From Escherichia fergusonii ATCC 35469 (GTDB lineage Bacteria > Pseudomonadota > Gammaproteobacteria > Enterobacterales > Enterobacteriaceae), in assembly GCF_000026225.1 (NCBI RefSeq), contig NC_011740.1, positions 3,844,001 to 3,908,000 of the forward strand: DNA of 64,000 nt. The letters are read 5' to 3'. The position numbers were made by a program, and so were the translations under genes. Positions 60,181 through 64,000 of this stretch are shown piece after piece. How positions within the stretch are numbered: the stretch's first letter is position 1; each line of letters begins with the position of its first letter. The notes beneath the pieces are model-generated. The model worked only from the letters and a program-made list of their open reading frames with translations. It had not been told where the DNA came from and searched no databases.

Positions 60181-62443
60181 CCTGTATCTCCTTCGACAGT
60201 TCGACAAAGAAGGCGCTGTATCCGGCAACGCGCACCACCAGCCCGGCATAATCTTGTGGGCGCTGTTGCGCTTCCCGCAACGTGTCGGCGTTCACCACGT
60301 TAAACTGAATGTGTTGTAACTTAAGCTGGGTAAATGCCCGTAAGAAGTCAGCCAGTTTGCGTAATCCCGCTTCACCTTCCAGGGTCGCCGGAGTGAATTT
60401 CACGTTCAGCAACGTACCGTTAGAAAGCAGCGTGTTATCGAGCTTGCTGACTGATTTCAGTACCGCCGTTGGTCCTTGTGCATCCTGGCCCAGCATGGGA
60501 GACAAGCCACCGTCTGCCAGTTGTTCCCCGGCAAAACGACCGTCTGGCGTCGCACCAACCACCGCTCCCAACGGGACATGAGCAGAAACGGTATACGATC
60601 CTGGCGTGAAGTAGCCGCCGCGCGGGTTCTGGTATTTTTCCACTTCTTTGCAGTAATGACGCAGGAGTTCGGCGCTAATGTTATCCACCTCGTCGATATC
60701 GTTACCGTATTTCTCAAAGCGGTTAATTAAGCGAGCGCGGACTTTTTCGCCTTCTGGCGTTGCGAAGTTGGCTTTTAATACCGACAGCAATTCGTCAAAA
60801 CTTAAACGCTGTTGCTCAAAAACCATCCCTTTCAACGCATGGAGAGAATCGCTCAGGTTGGCGATACCGATCCCCTGTACGCCGGAGAAGTTATAACGCG
60901 CGCCGCCATCGGTAATATCGCGGCCTTTTTCCAGACAATCGCTGATAAACGACGAGAGCAGCGGTACAGGAGCCCAGTCACGGTGACCGATATCACAAAT
61001 ATTGCTGCCTTCAACCATCAGGGTGATGTAGTGGCTGATCTTGGCGCGGATCTGTCCCAGCAAACCTTCATAACTCAGCGCGGCATTACCTTCATTTTCA
61101 TGCAGGCAGATTTCCATCACTTTCAGCAGGTTAAACATCGCGATGTCATGCAGACCATAGGTTCTGCCAGGAATAGATAACTCCACGCAACCCACTACGG
61201 AATAATCGCGCGCATCTTCCAGCGAAACGCCACGATTGAGGAACGCTGGCACCACCACTTCATCGTTGAAGATTTGCGGAATACCCGTGCCGAGGCGAAT
61301 GGTTTCTGCGGTTTTCATCAGGAACGGCGTGTCGATCAAGGCGTTAGTGCGCACACCCAGGTTCGGTTGCGGTAATTGCACGCTTTGATAGGCATCGAGG
61401 CAAAGGAACGAAAGCACGTTCACCGCGCTACGTCCGTTTTCGGTTAAACCGCCGAGCAGTGCGGTATAGCCGGTCGGGAAACCTGCGAAATAGCGCGCGC
61501 TGCTGGTGGAACGTAACAGCACGATGTCATTGCATTTCACCCATAAAGATTCGAGCAGTTCTTTCAGGAACGCCGGATCTTCGCCCTGGGTTAATGATGC
61601 CTGATAGAAAGGCAACATATACTGGTCGAAGCGCCCTAAAGACAGCGAGCTGGCGTTGGATTCGTATTGCAGAATGATGTTCATGTACCAGAACAACTGG
61701 CACGCTTGCCAGAACGTCTGCGGCTTATGTTCGGCGTTATGGCGGGAGATCTCCGCGATAGTCAGCAGTTCTTCGCGACGCTGGGCATCAGTGCAATTTG
61801 CCGCCATCGTTTCCGCCAGTTCGGCGTAACGCAAAATGTGTTTCTGCGAGGCTTCGAGCAATAACAGCGCAGCCTGATAAAAGTGATTCTCCGGCTGTTG
61901 CTGGCAATGTTGCTGCATCTGCGCCACCAGCTCACCCAGCCCGTGATTCAGCAGGCGCGGGTAATCAATAATGATGTGCCCCTGGCCTTTATCTGTCTGG
62001 TTGATACTGAAAATCTGCGTGCTGGTCGCGGCTTTTACTTCATCCGTCATCTGCCCGTTAATGAAATCTTTCATCGAACGTTTTTCCCAGTATGGGAACA
62101 GTTCTTCGCGGTAGATACGTTTATCTTCTTCACTAATGGCGAAGCGGTCCTGCGGTCGCGTCGGAAATTGATCCAGCTCTTTCAGCAGCCAGTAAGGGTC
62201 CATTTCCGGCGACATAATCCCGGCGCGCGGTTTTACGGTACGGTTACCAGCAATCAGTTCTTCATCACGAATCGAAATTTCAACATGTTCAAGGATATAC
62301 GCTGTTGCTTTCGCCCGGCGCAATATCACTGGTTCGCCTTCGGTTTGCCGATGGCTGGCGGTATAAAGCAGCGCCCGCTCCAGCGAGATTTCACGGGTAT
62401 TGGCAAACAGTGCAGTTTTGAGGCGAGAGATACGATTCGTCAT
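60146..62443 (-). CDS. pflD: Glycyl-radical enzyme PflD, probable dehydratase type
   Basis: PflD, 765 aa, named as a formate acetyltransferase 2 but probably not one. The active-site Cys419 lies in YSVVGCVELS, with Glu421 two residues on. This Cys-x-Glu arrangement belongs to glycerol/diol dehydratases and choline TMA-lyase, whereas pyruvate formate-lyase has two adjacent Cys. The glycyl radical is at about Gly741 in RVAGYSAFFVEL. The radical would be oxygen-sensitive, so the enzyme acts anaerobically. Its substrate is unknown. Together with the frw PTS it may process a product of the imported compound. Confidence 0.95.
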   Translation of the reverse strand: MTNRISRLKTALFANTREISLERALLYTASHRQTEGEPVILRRAKATAYILEHVEISIRDEELIAGNRTVKPRAGIMSPEMDPYWLLKELDQFPTRPQDRFAISEEDKRIYREELFPYWEKRSMKDFINGQMTDEVKAATSTQIFSINQTDKGQGHIIIDYPRLLNHGLGELVAQMQQHCQQQPENHFYQAALLLLEASQKHILRYAELAETMAANCTDAQRREELLTIAEISRHNAEHKPQTFWQACQLFWYMNIILQYESNASSLSLGRFDQYMLPFYQASLTQGEDPAFLKELLESLWVKCNDIVLLRSTSSARYFAGFPTGYTALLGGLTENGRSAVNVLSFLCLDAYQSVQLPQPNLGVRTNALIDTPFLMKTAETIRLGTGIPQIFNDEVVVPAFLNRGVSLEDARDYSVVGCVELSIPGRTYGLHDIAMFNLLKVMEICLHENEGNAALSYEGLLGQIRAKISHYITLMVEGSNICDIGHRDWAPVPLLSSFISDCLEKGRDITDGGARYNFSGVQGIGIANLSDSLHALKGMVFEQQRLSFDELLSVLKANFATPEGEKVRARLINRFEKYGNDIDEVDNISAELLRHYCKEVEKYQNPRGGYFTPGSYTVSAHVPLGAVVGATPDGRFAGEQLADGGLSPMLGQDAQGPTAVLKSVSKLDNTLLSNGTLLNVKFTPATLEGEAGLRKLADFLRAFTQLKLQHIQFNVVNADTLREAQQRPQDYAGLVVRVAGYSAFFVELSKEIQDDIIRRTAHQL

Positions 62444-62493
62444 GAGGAACTCCTGTGGGAAAGCGACCCCGCCCTTGCGAGCGGGATAAGAAC

Positions 62494-62814
62494 TTAAGCG
62501 GTTTGCGCCAGGTGAGCTTCAATTTTGCTCATAATGGCGTCAGCGCGTTTTACCGCGTCGCTGATGTTGACACGCACGATGGTCTTGCCAGCAAAACGCT
62601 CTTCAAACTTGATGCCGATATCTTTGGTCAGAATCACCATATCGGCGCTCGCCACGTCTTCCGCTGTCAGTTCATTTTCCAGACCAATTGACCCCTGGGT
62701 TTCTACTTTCACTTCCCAGCCTTTCGCTTTCGCGGCGCTTTCCAGTGCCTCTGCTGCCATATAAGTATGGGCAACACCTGAAGGACATGCGGTTACTGCA
62801 ATAATTTTCGTCAT
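62494..62814 (-). CDS. frwB: PTS fructose-like enzyme IIB component 2
   Basis: FrwB, 106 aa from MTKIIAVTACPSG; the longer open frame adds residues inside the end of frwC. The phosphorylated Cys is in VTACPSGVAHTYMAAEALE. It lies 10 bases after frwC and 50 bases before pflD, in the same transcriptional run. It is similar to FrwD, so this cluster has two IIB proteins. Confidence 0.96.
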   Translation of the reverse strand: MTKIIAVTACPSGVAHTYMAAEALESAAKAKGWEVKVETQGSIGLENELTAEDVASADMVILTKDIGIKFEERFAGKTIVRVNISDAVKRADAIMSKIEAHLAQTA

Positions 62815-62824
62815 GGCTCGTTCC

Positions 62825-63904
62825 TCAATTAATTTCAAAATCCAAATCCAGGTCGTCTTCTTTTTCATCAGATGAAGACCCATTTTTACGCGCCAGACTT
62901 TTCAGCACGTTCACACAAACTGCTGTCACTACTGCCCCGACAGCCACTGCTGCGATATAACCCAGCTTGCCTTCAACCACAGGCAGCACAATCAGACCAC
63001 CCCAGCCTGCATAGCACTGCGCACCGACCAGCGCCGCAGTTACCGCACCACAAACAGAACCGACCATGATGGAAGGAATGACTCGCAACGGATCGGCAGC
63101 GGCGAAAGGAATCGCCCCTTCGGTGACACCAACGCACCCCATCACCAGCGCCGCTTTGCCGGTTTCACGCTCTTCTGCAGAGAAATTTTTACGACCAATC
63201 AGCGTCGCCAGCCCCATACCCAGCGGTGGAACACAGATCCCCACGGCAGCAATGGCCACCACGGTATAAACGCCCTGAGCCACACAGATCAGCATGAAGG
63301 CATAGGCCACTTTGTTAACCGGGCCGCCCATATCAAAGGCCAGCATCAATCCCATGATCACCGCCAGCATCACTACGCTGCCTTGTTGCATGCCCTGAAG
63401 CCACTGGGTCAGGCTGTTGGTCAACGCCCCCACCGGCTCGCCCAGTCCCCACATCATGACACCAGCAGTAATCAGTGTGCCGACGATCGGAATGATGAAG
63501 ATTGGCATCACCGAGCGCAGAACTTTATGCACCGGAATTTTCTTCAGGTAATGCACCACGATGCCGCCGATAATCCCGGCGATCAGCGCGCCAAAGAAGC
63601 CCGCACCAAAGCTGTTACCAACCCAGGCACCGATAGCGCACGGAGCCAGCGCAGAGCGTTCTGCAATGGAATAGCCGATGTAAGCGGCGAGGAAAGGCAC
63701 CATCAGCGTCAAGCCTGCAACGCCGATATCAAACAGTTTTTTCAGATTCGGATCGGCTACGGCATCCGGCACTGCACCTTTGCCATACAACATGACGGAA
63801 ACCGCCAGCAAAATACCGCCCGATACCACGAAGGGAATCATGTGTGAAACGCCCGTCATTAAATGCTGACGGGTATTTTTCAGGATCTGCACCAACTCAT
63901 TCAT
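62825..63904 (-). CDS. frwC: PTS fructose-like enzyme IIC component
   Basis: FrwC, 359 aa, the membrane permease of the fructose-like PTS. Hydrophobic segments include MIPFVVSGGILLAVSVML, LTLMVPFLAAYIGYSIAE and VVMLAVIMGLMLAFDMGGPVNKVAYAFM; the GGPVNK motif is typical of fructose IIC domains. The C-terminal tail is acidic (SSDEKEDDLDLDFEIN). It is the first gene of the frw-pfl run. 63905-64000 is upstream sequence where I see no gene. Confidence 0.96.
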   Translation of the reverse strand: MNELVQILKNTRQHLMTGVSHMIPFVVSGGILLAVSVMLYGKGAVPDAVADPNLKKLFDIGVAGLTLMVPFLAAYIGYSIAERSALAPCAIGAWVGNSFGAGFFGALIAGIIGGIVVHYLKKIPVHKVLRSVMPIFIIPIVGTLITAGVMMWGLGEPVGALTNSLTQWLQGMQQGSVVMLAVIMGLMLAFDMGGPVNKVAYAFMLICVAQGVYTVVAIAAVGICVPPLGMGLATLIGRKNFSAEERETGKAALVMGCVGVTEGAIPFAAADPLRVIPSIMVGSVCGAVTAALVGAQCYAGWGGLIVLPVVEGKLGYIAAVAVGAVVTAVCVNVLKSLARKNGSSSDEKEDDLDLDFEIN

Positions 63905-64000
63905 AAGCTGCTCCCGGGCTTGCGAAAGCCCATGTCCATATTTTTGATGAAGGAAACAATAGGCAATCGCAGGCAGAGCAAACAGTGGATAAAAAGGCCA

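Overview
The window is a stretch of Escherichia chromosome, almost certainly E. coli or a very close relative. Gene order, gene lengths and protein sequences follow the E. coli K-12 segment from purD to frwC, written in the opposite orientation to the usual K-12 map. All K-12 comparisons come from memory of K-12 sequences and gene order, not from an alignment. The strain is not K-12: several proteins carry scattered substitutions, two loci are strongly diverged (the periplasmic part of zraS, and btuB), two genes lie between fabR and sthA that K-12 lacks there, and the K-12 gene htrC is missing between rpoC and thiH.

Layout, left to right. (1) 1-8864: the 3' end of purD; the zinc/envelope-stress system zraSR with its divergent target zraP; a minus-strand run nudC, hemE, nfi, yjaG, hupA, yjaH; then rsd (anti-sigma 70) on the plus strand. 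(2) 8865-14461: a TPP riboswitch and the thiamine operon thiCEFSGH. (3) 14703-28888: transcription and translation genes on the minus strand: thrU-tyrU-glyT-thrT-tufB, secE-nusG, rplKAJL and rpoBC, with their promoters, ribosomal-protein leaders and the rplL-rpoB attenuator. (4) 29250-32219: coaA, then birA and murB with overlapping ends. (5) 32313-37700: a complete rRNA operon of rrnB type (16S, tRNA-Glu, 23S, 5S), with P1/P2 promoters and a single compact terminator. (6) 37746-42907: murI overlapping btuB, the cobalamin riboswitch, trmA, and yijD-fabR. (7) 43014-45540: an accessory pair, an M20 amidohydrolase and an MHS-family MFS transporter, followed by an A+T-rich intergenic stretch with a palindrome. 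(8) 45870-52964: sthA, oxyR with the divergent small RNA OxyS, and the arginine cluster argCBH/argE. (9) 53310-58972: ppc, eptC and yijO, separated by REP-type repeats. (10) 58959-63904: frwC-frwB-pflD-pflC-frwD, a fructose-like PTS with a dehydratase-type glycyl-radical enzyme and its activase.

Most of the window is conserved core genome. The parts worth extra attention are the transporter/amidohydrolase pair and its promoter palindrome, the mosaic btuB and zraS alleles, the shortened rrnB terminator region, and a hupA terminator hairpin lying inside the yjaH reading frame. I saw no prophage, insertion sequence, CRISPR array or toxin-antitoxin module. The best candidate for a little-described system is the pair at 43014-45540, which I infer (without proof) takes up and hydrolyses an N-acyl amino acid.
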